From Acidimicrobiaceae bacterium (lineage in GTDB: Bacteria > Actinomycetota > Acidimicrobiia > Acidimicrobiales > RAAP-2), in contig JANXXO010000076.1 of NCBI GenBank assembly GCA_025350565.1, forward strand, positions 1 to 64,000: a DNA stretch of 64,000 nt, written 5' to 3'. A model generated the notes under the pieces. It was not told the DNA's origin and searched no databases. It worked only from the letters and a program-made list of their open reading frames with translations. Shown piece by piece: positions 28,711-36,973 of the stretch. A program made the position numbers and the translations under genes. Position 1 is the first letter of the stretch. Every line of letters starts with the position of its first letter.

Positions 28711-29079
28711 CTACTGAGCGCTCGGGTGGGCGCGTTGCAACCAGGCGAGCACCGGCACAATCGCGTTGACGTCACCGCGTACTTTGATTCGCCCGTCGCG
28801 CAGGGCCGACGCACTATCAATCGTGCCGTTGGTCAGTGAGGCCGCGTCGTCGTAGGAGAGTCGGACCATGGCGTCGGCCGCCAGGTGATCGCCGGCATCG
28901 ACGGTCGCCCCCTCGCGACGTAGGGTGAACGTGACCGCGTGCGGTAGATCCTTGGGCGCGTCGGGGAATTCGAGCACGACGCGCACGACGGGCGCATCAT
29001 CGTCGAAGGGCACCGGACCGGCCGCGACGAGGGTTTCGTTCAGTTCTTGGAACCACGCCGGCGTGAGAAAGTCCGCCAC
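28711..29079 (-). CDS. SCP2 sterol-binding-fold protein
   Basis: 122 aa, one SCP2-like lipid-binding domain: DAMVRLSYDDAASLTNGTIDSASALRDGRIKVRGD is the typical second half of this fold. Such proteins bind acyl-CoA or hydrophobic ligands. It starts 4 nt after the sdhB stop and is therefore co-transcribed with succinate dehydrogenase, but no functional link is known. Confidence 0.8.
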   Translation of the reverse strand: MADFLTPAWFQELNETLVAAGPVPFDDDAPVVRVVLEFPDAPKDLPHAVTFTLRREGATVDAGDHLAADAMVRLSYDDAASLTNGTIDSASALRDGRIKVRGDVNAIVPVLAWLQRAHPSAQ

Positions 29080-29083
29080 CGCT

Positions 29084-29863
29084 CTAGGGAGCGGGTTGGA
29101 CGGCGGCGTCGGTAGCCGATCGCTTAGTCCGGCGCCGGATCTTTCGTCCCAGCCACGCCACGGGGTCGTAGTCAGCGTCGACGAGACGCTCCTTCAGCGG
29201 GATGATGGCGTTGTCGGTGATGTGGATGTGCTCGGGACAGACCTCGCTGCAGCACTTGGTGATGTTGCAGTAGCCCAGGCCCATCTCTTCCTTGATGTAC
29301 TCGCGCCGATCATTGGTGTCGAGTGGGTGCATCTCGAGTTCGGCCAATCGGATGAAGAAGCGTGGCCCGGCGTAGTGCTGTTTATTGTCCTCGTGGTCAC
29401 GGATGACGTGACAGACGTCTTGGCACATGAAGCACTCAATGCACTTGCGGAACTCTTGACCGCGCTCGACGTCTTGTTGGAACATCCGGTAGCCACCCTC
29501 GGGCATTGGCGGGGGCATCAGCGCCGGTATCTTCTCGGCCATGGCGTAGTTGAACGAGACGTCGGTCACCAGGTCGCGGATGATGGGGAACGTCTTCATC
29601 GGGGTCACCGTCACCGGCCCCTCGGGCAAGTCGTCCATACGCGTCATGCACATAAGTCGCGGTTTGCCGTTGATCTCGGCCGAGCACGACCCGCACTTGC
29701 CGGCCTTACAGTTCCAGCGACAGGCGAGGTCCGGCGCCTCGGTCGCCTGAATACGGTGAATGACGTCGAGGACGACCTCGCCCTCGTTCTGGGAGATCGT
29801 GTAATTTTCGAAATCGCCGCCCGAAGCATCGCCTCGCCAGATTCGCATGGTCACGTCGGCCAT
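29084..29863 (-). CDS. sdhB: Succinate dehydrogenase iron-sulfur subunit
   Basis: 259 aa. The [2Fe-2S] site is CRWNCKAGKCGSCSAEINGKPRLMC. The second domain has CIECFMCQDVCH for the [4Fe-4S] cluster, then CNITKCCSEVCPEHI for the third cluster. The MADVTMRIWRG opening and length match the Sdh1 type of mycobacteria. Its ATG shares one base with the sdhA stop (TGATG). It passes electrons from SdhA FAD to the membrane quinone site. Confidence 0.95.
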   Translation of the reverse strand: MADVTMRIWRGDASGGDFENYTISQNEGEVVLDVIHRIQATEAPDLACRWNCKAGKCGSCSAEINGKPRLMCMTRMDDLPEGPVTVTPMKTFPIIRDLVTDVSFNYAMAEKIPALMPPPMPEGGYRMFQQDVERGQEFRKCIECFMCQDVCHVIRDHEDNKQHYAGPRFFIRLAELEMHPLDTNDRREYIKEEMGLGYCNITKCCSEVCPEHIHITDNAIIPLKERLVDADYDPVAWLGRKIRRRTKRSATDAAVQPAP

Positions 29864-31680
29864 CAGTGCGCCTCCTCGAGTAGAGCCTTCAGTTCGTCGG
29901 GCATCGCGAGGAGAGGTGACTCGGCCGCGCTGATGGGACTGTCCCAGTTGCCCCCCTCACTCGTGAGCGCGAAATTAAACTTGGCGAAGTCGGGATCGGG
30001 GTTGGGATAGTCCTCGCGCGTGTGTCCGCCGCGAGACTCTTTGCGCAGGCTGGCCGCAAGCGCCGTCGAGCGTGACACCGTCAACATGGCCGGCAGATCA
30101 GTCGTGAGATTCCAGCCGGGGTTGTAGGCCCTTCCGCCCTTCACGGCAATGTTCTTCACCCGTTCGGTGAACACGTCGAGCTTGGACATGGCCTCGTCGA
30201 GTTCCGGACCGTTGCGGATGATGCCCACTAAGTTTTGCATCATCTCCTGCAGATCGCGCTGTATGTCGTAGGGGTTTTCCCCCGAGGTGCGCTCGAAGGG
30301 AGCGAGTGCTTCCCTTACCGCGGACTCGACTTCGTCCATGTTGAACGAGGTCGACACGTCGCCCGCCTCGATGTACGCCGCGGCGCCCATTCCGGCACGA
30401 CGCCCAAAGACCACGAGGTCGCTCAGTGAGTTGCCACCCAGTCGATTGGCCCCGTGCATCCCGCCGGCCGCTTCACCGGCGGCGAAGAGCCCCGGGACGG
30501 CGGTCGCGGCCGTATCGGCGATGACCTGGACGCCGCCCATGATGTAGTGACAGGTGGGACCGATCTCCATGGCTTCGCGGGTGATGTCCACTCCGGCCAA
30601 TTCCATGAACTGGTGGTACATCGAGGGCAAGCGACGCCGGATGAACTCGGGGGTGCGCCGCGAGGCAATGTCGAGGTAGACGCCGCCGTGCGGTGTACCG
30701 CGACCGGCCTTCACTTCGGTGTTGATGGCGCGCGCTACTTCGTCGCGGGGTAGGAGTTCGGGAGGACGTCGACCGGCGGCGTGGTCGTCGTACCACTTGT
30801 CGCCCTCTTCTTCGGTGTCGGCCGTTTCGGCGCGGAACATTTCGGGGACGTAGTCGAACATGAAGCGTTTGCCTTCGGAGTTGCGCAACACACCACCGTC
30901 GCCTCGAACGCTCTCGGTGACGAGGAGCCCGCGCACGCTGAGCGGCCAGACCATTCCCGTGGGGTGGAACTGGATGCACTCCATGTCGATTAACTTCGCT
31001 CCAGCCCAAAGGGCCATGGCGTGGCCGTCGCCGGTACCTTCCCACGAGTTGGAGGTGAACTTCCAGGATTTGCCCACGCCACCGGTCGCGATGATGACCG
31101 TCTTGGCGCCGAAGGTGACGAACTCGCCATTCGCTCGCCAGTAGGCGACGCACCCGGCGATCCTTCCTTGGTCGTCGTGCACGAGTCGCAATACTTTGCA
31201 CTCCATGAAGACGTCGGTGTTCATGGATACGACTTTTTGTTGCAGCGTGCGGATCAGTTCCAGTCCGGTGCGGTCGCCGACGTGGGCGAGCCGGGCGTAA
31301 CGGTGACCGCCGAAGTCGCGCTGAAGAATCTTGCCGTCCTTGGTGCGGTCAAACAGAGCCCCCCACTGTTCGAGTTCCCAGACGCGGTCGGGAGACTCCT
31401 TGGCGTGCAGTTCGGCCATACGGTTGTTGTTGAGATATTTCCCGCCCCGCATCGTGTCACGGAAGTGGACCATCCAGTTGTCCTCTTCGTAGACGTTACC
31501 CATCGCGGCGGCCATGCCGCCTTCGGCCATGACGGTGTGTGCCTTGCCGAGCAGGGACTTTGTGATGATGCCCACCTTTAGGCCACGCTGCTTCGCTTCG
31601 ATGGCGGCGCGTAGTCCCGCGCCACCGGCGCCGATGATGAGTACGTCGTAGTCGTGATGTTCGTATGGTGAGTCAGTCAC
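29863..31680 (-). CDS. sdhA: Succinate dehydrogenase flavoprotein subunit
   Basis: 605 aa FAD subunit oxidising succinate to fumarate. FAD binding: DVLIIGAGGAGLRAAIEAKQ; covalent-flavin His within LLGKAHTVMAEGG; GANRLGGNSLSDLVVFGRRAG is the family signature; C-terminal REDYPNPDPDF contains the substrate-region Arg. GTG 31680 gives the standard N-terminus; the longer frame runs back into sdhC. It is the middle gene of sdhC-sdhA-sdhB. Confidence 0.95.
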   Translation of the reverse strand: MTDSPYEHHDYDVLIIGAGGAGLRAAIEAKQRGLKVGIITKSLLGKAHTVMAEGGMAAAMGNVYEEDNWMVHFRDTMRGGKYLNNNRMAELHAKESPDRVWELEQWGALFDRTKDGKILQRDFGGHRYARLAHVGDRTGLELIRTLQQKVVSMNTDVFMECKVLRLVHDDQGRIAGCVAYWRANGEFVTFGAKTVIIATGGVGKSWKFTSNSWEGTGDGHAMALWAGAKLIDMECIQFHPTGMVWPLSVRGLLVTESVRGDGGVLRNSEGKRFMFDYVPEMFRAETADTEEEGDKWYDDHAAGRRPPELLPRDEVARAINTEVKAGRGTPHGGVYLDIASRRTPEFIRRRLPSMYHQFMELAGVDITREAMEIGPTCHYIMGGVQVIADTAATAVPGLFAAGEAAGGMHGANRLGGNSLSDLVVFGRRAGMGAAAYIEAGDVSTSFNMDEVESAVREALAPFERTSGENPYDIQRDLQEMMQNLVGIIRNGPELDEAMSKLDVFTERVKNIAVKGGRAYNPGWNLTTDLPAMLTVSRSTALAASLRKESRGGHTREDYPNPDPDFAKFNFALTSEGGNWDSPISAAESPLLAMPDELKALLEEAH

Positions 31681-31691
31681 GGGCAATCCCT

Positions 31692-32507
31692 CTAGAACAG
31701 CTTGTAGTCGGTGATCGCGCCCGAAGCAACGAGGCGCACGTAAACGTCGGTGAAGGCCACGAAGACCAGCGAGGCCCAGGCAAAATTCATGTGCTTGGCG
31801 TTCAGGGGCGTGACGAACTTCCAGAAGCGGTAGCGCCACGGGTGGGCCTTGAAGCTTTTCACGTGGCCCCCGCAGAGATGGCGACAGGCGTGACAGCTGA
31901 TCGAGTACATCCAGAGCAGTACGGCGTTGACGCAGAGCACGATGGTGCCAACGCTGGCGCCCCATCCCAGTCCCGGCTCACGAAAGGCCTCCACCGCGTC
32001 CACCGTGAGGAGCACGTTGAAGACCAAGCCGGCGTAGAAGAAGTAGCGGTGCAGGTTCTGCATGATGAGGGGGAAGCGCGTCTCACCGGAGTAACTCGGG
32101 TGGGCATCACTCACCGCGCAGGCCGGAGGCGACCACCAGAACGCGCGGTAATAGCTGCGGCGGTAGTAGTAGCAGGTAAGGCGAAAACCCAAGGGAAAAA
32201 TGAGGATGAGGAGCGCGGGCGAGAGGTGCCACCAGTTGAGGGCGAAACCGGCCTTGGAACCCGGGAGGCAGACGCCAGCAATGCAAGGTGAGTACAAGGG
32301 ACTGATGAGATTGCGATGAAAGATGGCTCCCACGAAGTAGTAGCGATTTTGAAAAGCGGCCCAAGTGGAATAGATAACGAACGCAGTGAGTATCGACACG
32401 GTGACCACTGGCTGGACCCACCATCGATCTTGTCGCAGCGTGGCCACTTCGGGTCCCCCGCGCGTGCCGCCGAGTACCACCTTCGTCGAACTTTCTACTG
32501 CGGCCAC
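31692..32507 (-). CDS. sdhC: Succinate dehydrogenase membrane anchor (Sdh1 type)
   Basis: 271 aa with five predicted helices, several His between them (WHLSP, HRYFFYAG, CHACRHLCGGH). The size and the single long anchor match the Rv0249c-type subunit of mycobacterial Sdh1 rather than a separate SdhC/SdhD pair. GTG 32507 has AAGGAG upstream at 5 nt spacing. It starts the operon sdhCAB-SCP2-phosphorylase. Assignment rests on position and topology more than on motifs. Confidence 0.85.
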   Translation of the reverse strand: MAAVESSTKVVLGGTRGGPEVATLRQDRWWVQPVVTVSILTAFVIYSTWAAFQNRYYFVGAIFHRNLISPLYSPCIAGVCLPGSKAGFALNWWHLSPALLILIFPLGFRLTCYYYRRSYYRAFWWSPPACAVSDAHPSYSGETRFPLIMQNLHRYFFYAGLVFNVLLTVDAVEAFREPGLGWGASVGTIVLCVNAVLLWMYSISCHACRHLCGGHVKSFKAHPWRYRFWKFVTPLNAKHMNFAWASLVFVAFTDVYVRLVASGAITDYKLF

Positions 32508-33082
32508 ACACTCTCCTTGGTACCCACGGCGTCGCTGAGACGCCCTCAGCAATACTAGGCAGCATTGACGCGGCGCCTGGGTGGACTCGCCACCGCGAAG
32601 TGCCGTGTCTCGCACGAATGCGGCCCGTGGCGAGCGCCTCAATGTGAGGGCAGCGCAATGACGGCGCGGGACGTGCGTCAGCGAGGAATCCGTGGGCTCA
32701 TCATCAGTAATCGAGATGTCAGGATTCTCTTAATGTGATGTGTCGCACGTCGACGTCTCTGCCGGCTGCTCCTGGTGGTACGTAGGGGTGTTCTATGTGC
32801 GCTGTCGCGACTCCGCCACGCTGGCCCGCTGCCTCGCAGGGACATGACGCGACCCACGAAGAAAACGCGCGACTGCGGTGGACGTTCCAGCGCAATGCGT
32901 GGCGTCTGACACGAAGGCGCTCGGCGGACTTCACCACTTGGTGTTGCGTTCGTCAGGCAGCATCAGGGTTAACCCTGACGAAGTGGGGTGCGACTCGTCG
33001 GCGACAAGGGTTTCCACGGAGGTGCCGGCGGCACCGAGGTCGTAGCCTTGGGGCAAGCGGTGCGTTCGAGCGGAGAGATTTG
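32508..33082 (+). other. 575-bp gene-free stretch between divergent sdh operon and ABC exporter
   Basis: I see no convincing gene here; short open frames have no ribosome-binding sites or protein-like composition. It must carry the divergent promoters of sdhC and the ABC exporter. Its clearest element is the palindrome and nested inverted repeat at 32949-32982, listed separately. Confidence 0.6.
32949..32982. promoter_or_regulatory. Nested inverted repeat, probable operator of the ABC exporter
   Basis: A perfect 16-bp palindrome TCAGGGTTAACCCTGA lies at 32963-32978. In addition TTCGTCAGG (32949-32957) is inverted exactly as CCTGACGAA (32974-32982). The TCAGG half-site thus occurs three times, two direct and one inverted. 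It lies about 100 bp before the exporter ATG. This is typical of a dimeric repressor operator (TetR-like by inference); no regulator gene is adjacent. An RNA hairpin is the alternative reading. Confidence 0.65.
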
Positions 33083-34015
33083 ATGATCGAGGCCAAAGGC
33101 TTAACGAAGCATTACGGGGCCAAGCACGCCGTGGAGCAACTCAGCTTCACCGTGCGACCCGGCGCCGTCACCGGTTTTCTCGGGCCGAACGGTTCCGGCA
33201 AGTCGACGACCATGCGAATGATCATGGGTTTGGACACTCCCACGGCCGGCGACGCCACGATTCACGGACAGCACTTTCACGACCTTCGTTGGCCGCTGCG
33301 CGAAGTGGGGGCGCTCCTCGAAGCCAAGGCCATCCACCCCGGGAGAAGTGCGCGGGCACACTTGACGATGTTGGCCCAGACGAATCACATTCCGGGGTCA
33401 CGGGTGGAAACGCTCATTGACATGGTGGGACTCACGGACGTGGCCAGCAAGCGGGCCGGAAAGTTCTCGCTGGGCATGGGCCAGCGCCTGGGCATTGCCG
33501 CGGCACTGCTGGGCGATCCGGAGACGCTCCTTTTCGACGAGCCGGTGAATGGCCTCGATCCTGACGGAATCCGATGGGTGCGCAATCTCTTGAAGGGACT
33601 CGCCAAGGAGGGTCGAACGGTCTTTGTCTCGAGTCACCTGATGAGTGAGATGGCCCTGACGGCTGACGAAGTGGTGATCATCGGTAAAGGCAAGTTGATC
33701 TCGCAGATCTCGATCGACGAACTTCTGGCGCAGAGTTCTGAGAGTTTCGTTCGTGTGAGGTCGCCACAAGGCCCCGCGTTGAAACAGGCCCTGGAGCAAA
33801 TGGGCGCGGTGGTGGTCGTCGAGGACGATGGCTCACTCTCCGTTCGCGGAGCCAACGAAGTGGCTATTGGTGAACTGGCCGCGAGCATCCCGGTGGTGCT
33901 GCACGAATTGGCGCCTCAGACCGCCTCACTCGAAGAGGCGTTCATGCTACTCACCGAAGACAGCATCGAGTACCACGGCTCGCAAGCGCCCGACTCGAAG
34001 GGAGTCTCCTCATGA
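33083..34015 (+). CDS. ABC-2 type exporter, ATP-binding subunit
   Basis: 310 aa ATPase energising a drug or lipid exporter with the next gene. Walker A GPNGSGKST (about residues 36-44), signature FSLGMGQRLGIA, Walker B TLLFDEPVNGLDPDG and the switch His in VFVSSHL. The ~90-residue C-terminal extension is usual for DrrA/CcmA-type exporters. ATG 33083 opens the conserved domain at once; the longer upstream frame has no support. The stop overlaps the permease start. Confidence 0.93.
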   Translation: MIEAKGLTKHYGAKHAVEQLSFTVRPGAVTGFLGPNGSGKSTTMRMIMGLDTPTAGDATIHGQHFHDLRWPLREVGALLEAKAIHPGRSARAHLTMLAQTNHIPGSRVETLIDMVGLTDVASKRAGKFSLGMGQRLGIAAALLGDPETLLFDEPVNGLDPDGIRWVRNLLKGLAKEGRTVFVSSHLMSEMALTADEVVIIGKGKLISQISIDELLAQSSESFVRVRSPQGPALKQALEQMGAVVVVEDDGSLSVRGANEVAIGELAASIPVVLHELAPQTASLEEAFMLLTEDSIEYHGSQAPDSKGVSS

Positions 34016-34845
34016 CCAACTCGCCAACCGCGACGCTCGAACGAGTGAGCCACCTACCCTCGGGCCACTACCGCTTCGTCGACCTGCTGCGATCGGAATG
34101 GACCAAACTCCGCACCGTTCGCTCATCCTGGTGGACGCTCGGCGTCACCGTATTGCTCGGCATTGGCATCAGCGCGTTGGTGACCGCCGAGACCCGAGCG
34201 CACTGGTCTTCGATGGGACCGGGGGACAAACTGTCGTTCGATCCTGTATCCACGTCGCTCATTGGACTGTTCCTCTGCCAATTCGCAATTGGTACCCTCG
34301 GCGCCCTGGTCGTCAGTGCCGAATACAGCACGGGGACCATTCGGGCCACGTTGTCGGCCGCTCCGCGCCGTCCAGCCGTCGTGGTGGCGAAAGCCACCGT
34401 CTACGGCGTGGTGGCGTTCGTGGTATCGGAGTTCGTATCCTTCGCCTCGTTTTTTCTCGGCCAGTTCCTTCTTTCCTCACCGGCGCGCCACGCCACCCTG
34501 TCGAGTCCCGGGGCGCTACGAGCCGTCTTCGGCGGCGGCCTTTTCGTCGCCGTCCTCGGTCTGGTGGCCTTCGGCATCGCGACCATCATTCGCCACACGG
34601 CCGGCTCGATCATCGCCTTCGTCGGCATACTCCTCGTGTTACCGCTCATCGTGCAGGCGTTGCCTTCGTCGCTTTCGCTGAACATACGCCGCTTCCTTCC
34701 CGACCGCATTGGCATTGACATACTGTCCGCGACGAAAGCATTTCCCAACGCCTTCTCGCCGTGGGCCGGCATGCTGATCTTGTGCCTCTACGCGTTCGTC
34801 CTGATTTCGGTCGGTACCGTGCTGATGGTCCGACGTGATGCATGA
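34012..34845 (+). CDS. ABC-2 type exporter, permease subunit
   Basis: 277 aa, six hydrophobic segments, with the typical opening DLLRSEWTKLRTVRSSWWTL of actinobacterial ABC-2 permeases. The second and third helices include ALVVSAEYSTGTIRATLSA, the family's conserved coupling region. ATG overlaps the ATPase gene stop (ATGA), so the two are made in equal amounts. Substrate unknown. Confidence 0.9.
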   Translation: MTNSPTATLERVSHLPSGHYRFVDLLRSEWTKLRTVRSSWWTLGVTVLLGIGISALVTAETRAHWSSMGPGDKLSFDPVSTSLIGLFLCQFAIGTLGALVVSAEYSTGTIRATLSAAPRRPAVVVAKATVYGVVAFVVSEFVSFASFFLGQFLLSSPARHATLSSPGALRAVFGGGLFVAVLGLVAFGIATIIRHTAGSIIAFVGILLVLPLIVQALPSSLSLNIRRFLPDRIGIDILSATKAFPNAFSPWAGMLILCLYAFVLISVGTVLMVRRDA

Positions 34846-34948
34846 CCGTGGTGAGCACTCCAATCGCCGGTTGGCCGCGACGCCATTGACGCAGTCACTT
34901 AGGTGGCTACGAGCCCCATGAATCGGCCGCTCTCGCTAGCCTTTCGAT

Positions 34949-35563
34949 ATGTCCACTTCGCCGCCTAGTGCGCTAAGTGCCCCCGACAGTTTTGAGGGGC
35001 GACCCAACGCCCCCGAGGCACCCCGCCGCCGCCGTTCGGGCTTGAGGATTGCCGTCGAGTGGGGCGTCATCATCGTGGTGGCCGTCGGTGGATCATTTCT
35101 CGTTCGCACGTTCGCCGTGCAAACCTTTTACATACCCTCGAAATCAATGATGCCAACGCTCCACGAAGGCGACCGCATCCTCGTCAACAAATTGAGCGTG
35201 GAGTTCGGCACCATCAACACCGGCGACATCATTGTCTTTAGGGCCCCTCCCACCGAGCACTGCAACTCGGAACACGTGGTGGATCTGGTGAAGAGGGTCA
35301 TTGGTCTCCCGGGACAACACGTGACGTCCCAGGGCAACACCGTGTACGTGAACGGCCTCGCCCTGAATGAGCCGTGGACTTACTGGCCGAGCATCGGTAC
35401 CCCCATTGGCAACGTCACCGTTCCGGCCAACAGTTACTTCGTAATGGGGGACTGGCGGTCCAACTCCTGCGACAGTCGGTTCTGGGGATCGGTCCCGCGC
35501 TCGTACATCATTGGCAAGGCTTTCGTGCGAATCTGGCCACTCTCGCGAATCGGGTTCCTCTAG
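34949..35563 (+). CDS. lepB: Signal peptidase I
   Basis: 204 aa type I signal peptidase, which releases exported proteins from the membrane. One N-terminal helix (about 32-55), catalytic Ser66 in IPSKSMMPTL and Lys115 in VKRVIGLPG; MGDWRSNSCDSRFWG is the conserved box E (the usual Asn after MGD is Trp). The length is typical of Gram-positive enzymes. It is a single gene ending against a convergent exported-protein gene. Confidence 0.94.
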   Translation: MSTSPPSALSAPDSFEGRPNAPEAPRRRRSGLRIAVEWGVIIVVAVGGSFLVRTFAVQTFYIPSKSMMPTLHEGDRILVNKLSVEFGTINTGDIIVFRAPPTEHCNSEHVVDLVKRVIGLPGQHVTSQGNTVYVNGLALNEPWTYWPSIGTPIGNVTVPANSYFVMGDWRSNSCDSRFWGSVPRSYIIGKAFVRIWPLSRIGFL

Positions 35564-35580
35564 CCCGCCCGCTCCTCGGA

Positions 35581-36540
35581 CTAATGCGCGGTCGACCCCT
35601 GGGCCGTAGTGAGAGCACGAAAGAGTCCCTGCTGATCCACGGTGAACACCTTGCCCCACGCGGCGGCCGAGGTGGGCGTCACCAGGGCGAGGTTGGTCAA
35701 CTGTTTTGCGATCACCTGAATGGCCCTTTCCAAGGCAGCGATCGAGTGCGCCGCGTTGTTCGGCCATGACGTTGCGGCGAGGGACGTTGAGCTTGCGTGC
35801 AGTTGCGCCACCAAAGGACGGTCGAAGACGGCCGCTTGGGCCGCGGTGCCGTTCACCGCGGCCCACGCGTGGAACTTCGTGAGCCAGTTGTTGTAGGAGG
35901 CGAACAACGGGTCCGTCGACGCGCGGTACTTGGTTGAGGTCGAGGTCGCTACCTCGGTGGCGAAGCCGTCGTGGGGGATCAACTTCGCCTGCACCACGGA
36001 CCAACGCTCGGCTTGGCGCCTGGTCGTGCCGGACACGATGACCAGCGCCAGCACGTTGGCGCGAACCCAACTGACCGACGTCAAGAGCCGTACGCCTTCT
36101 TTCGTCGTGCACTGCGCTTCCACGGAGCCGCTGATCGACGTCAAGCTGCTCACTCTCTTCGGGGTGACCTCGGTGGCACTTTGGCAGCTCGCCCGCACCG
36201 CTTCGATGGCCTGGGTGGAAGAATCCACGATGGGCTGCGTGAAGGCGCTCAGTTCGACCACGACTTGGATGCCGTCCTTCGTCGAGGTCCATCCATCGAG
36301 CGCCACCTTGGCCACGCCGGTGGTCGCAGCGAAGGGTAGGAGCGCCTTTTCGACTTTGCTGAGATAGGGCAGAAGGGCGGAGGGCGGTAGCGCCGAGCCA
36401 CCTTTCGCGGGGTCGTGCATGACGTAGGAATTCACGAGGGGGTTACCAGCCGCACCGCCGGTCACCGCGCCCGTCACGGTGATCACGGAAACGAGCAGGG
36501 CGCTCGACGCGATCATCACGAGACGCGCTCGATGCATCAT
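35581..36540 (-). CDS. Exported protein of unknown function, downstream of ctaCDF
   Basis: 319 aa. Signal peptide at about residues 1-31 (LVMIASSALLVSVITVTGAVTGGAAG). The mature part is Ser/Thr/Ala-rich and mixed alpha/beta with only two cysteines (CQSATE and AQCTTK). I recognise no domain. It follows ctaF by 40 nt on the same strand, so it may be transcribed with the oxidase genes. ATG ATG tandem starts make the exact first residue uncertain. Confidence 0.6.
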   Translation of the reverse strand: MMHRARLVMIASSALLVSVITVTGAVTGGAAGNPLVNSYVMHDPAKGGSALPPSALLPYLSKVEKALLPFAATTGVAKVALDGWTSTKDGIQVVVELSAFTQPIVDSSTQAIEAVRASCQSATEVTPKRVSSLTSISGSVEAQCTTKEGVRLLTSVSWVRANVLALVIVSGTTRRQAERWSVVQAKLIPHDGFATEVATSTSTKYRASTDPLFASYNNWLTKFHAWAAVNGTAAQAAVFDRPLVAQLHASSTSLAATSWPNNAAHSIAALERAIQVIAKQLTNLALVTPTSAAAWGKVFTVDQQGLFRALTTAQGSTAH

Positions 36541-36580
36541 CGCCCGTGGCTCATAGGGGCCGTCGCTGCGACCAGACTGA

Positions 36581-36973
36581 TTAGACGTGTCCGCCGCGCC
36601 GGCCCTCGGCGGTGGCGCCGAGGAAGGCCCACACTGCGAGGAAGAGACCGGGCACGAGGAACCAGATTCCGAAGACGAGGGCGAGGACGACGAAGAACGC
36701 GCCCATGCCGAGCATGAAGGGAAAAATCGAAGTGCTGGGGAACGAACCCACGACGCCAGCGCCTTCGCTCTGGGTTGAGTTGGGGTCGTCTTCGGGACGC
36801 ACCTTCATTCGACGACTCCACCAGTAGTAGTAACTACCGGGCAAGAAGCAGAGCAGCATGCCCGCGAACATCATGACCCCGCCGGCGTTCTCCAAGCTCC
36901 AGTTCCAGTAGACGGCACACATGACGCCGAAAAAGGTACCGAGGCTCAGTAGGATCTTGGCTTCAACTTTCAT
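36581..36973 (-). CDS. ctaF: Cytochrome c oxidase subunit IV, actinobacterial CtaF type
   Basis: 130 aa with four hydrophobic segments. The start MKVEAKILLSLGTFFGVMCAVYW and GMLLCFLPGSYYYWWSRRM match the small fourth subunit found in actinobacterial aa3 oxidases. ATG overlaps the ctaD stop by 4 nt. It stabilises the CtaC-CtaD-CtaE complex; ctaE is not in the window. Confidence 0.88.
   Translation of the reverse strand: MKVEAKILLSLGTFFGVMCAVYWNWSLENAGGVMMFAGMLLCFLPGSYYYWWSRRMKVRPEDDPNSTQSEGAGVVGSFPSTSIFPFMLGMGAFFVVLALVFGIWFLVPGLFLAVWAFLGATAEGRRGGHV

Noticed and set aside
32795-33082. N-terminal extension of the ABC ATPase (96 residues)
   Set aside because: Arg/Trp/Cys-rich, spans the palindrome, and the conserved domain starts exactly at ATG 33083.
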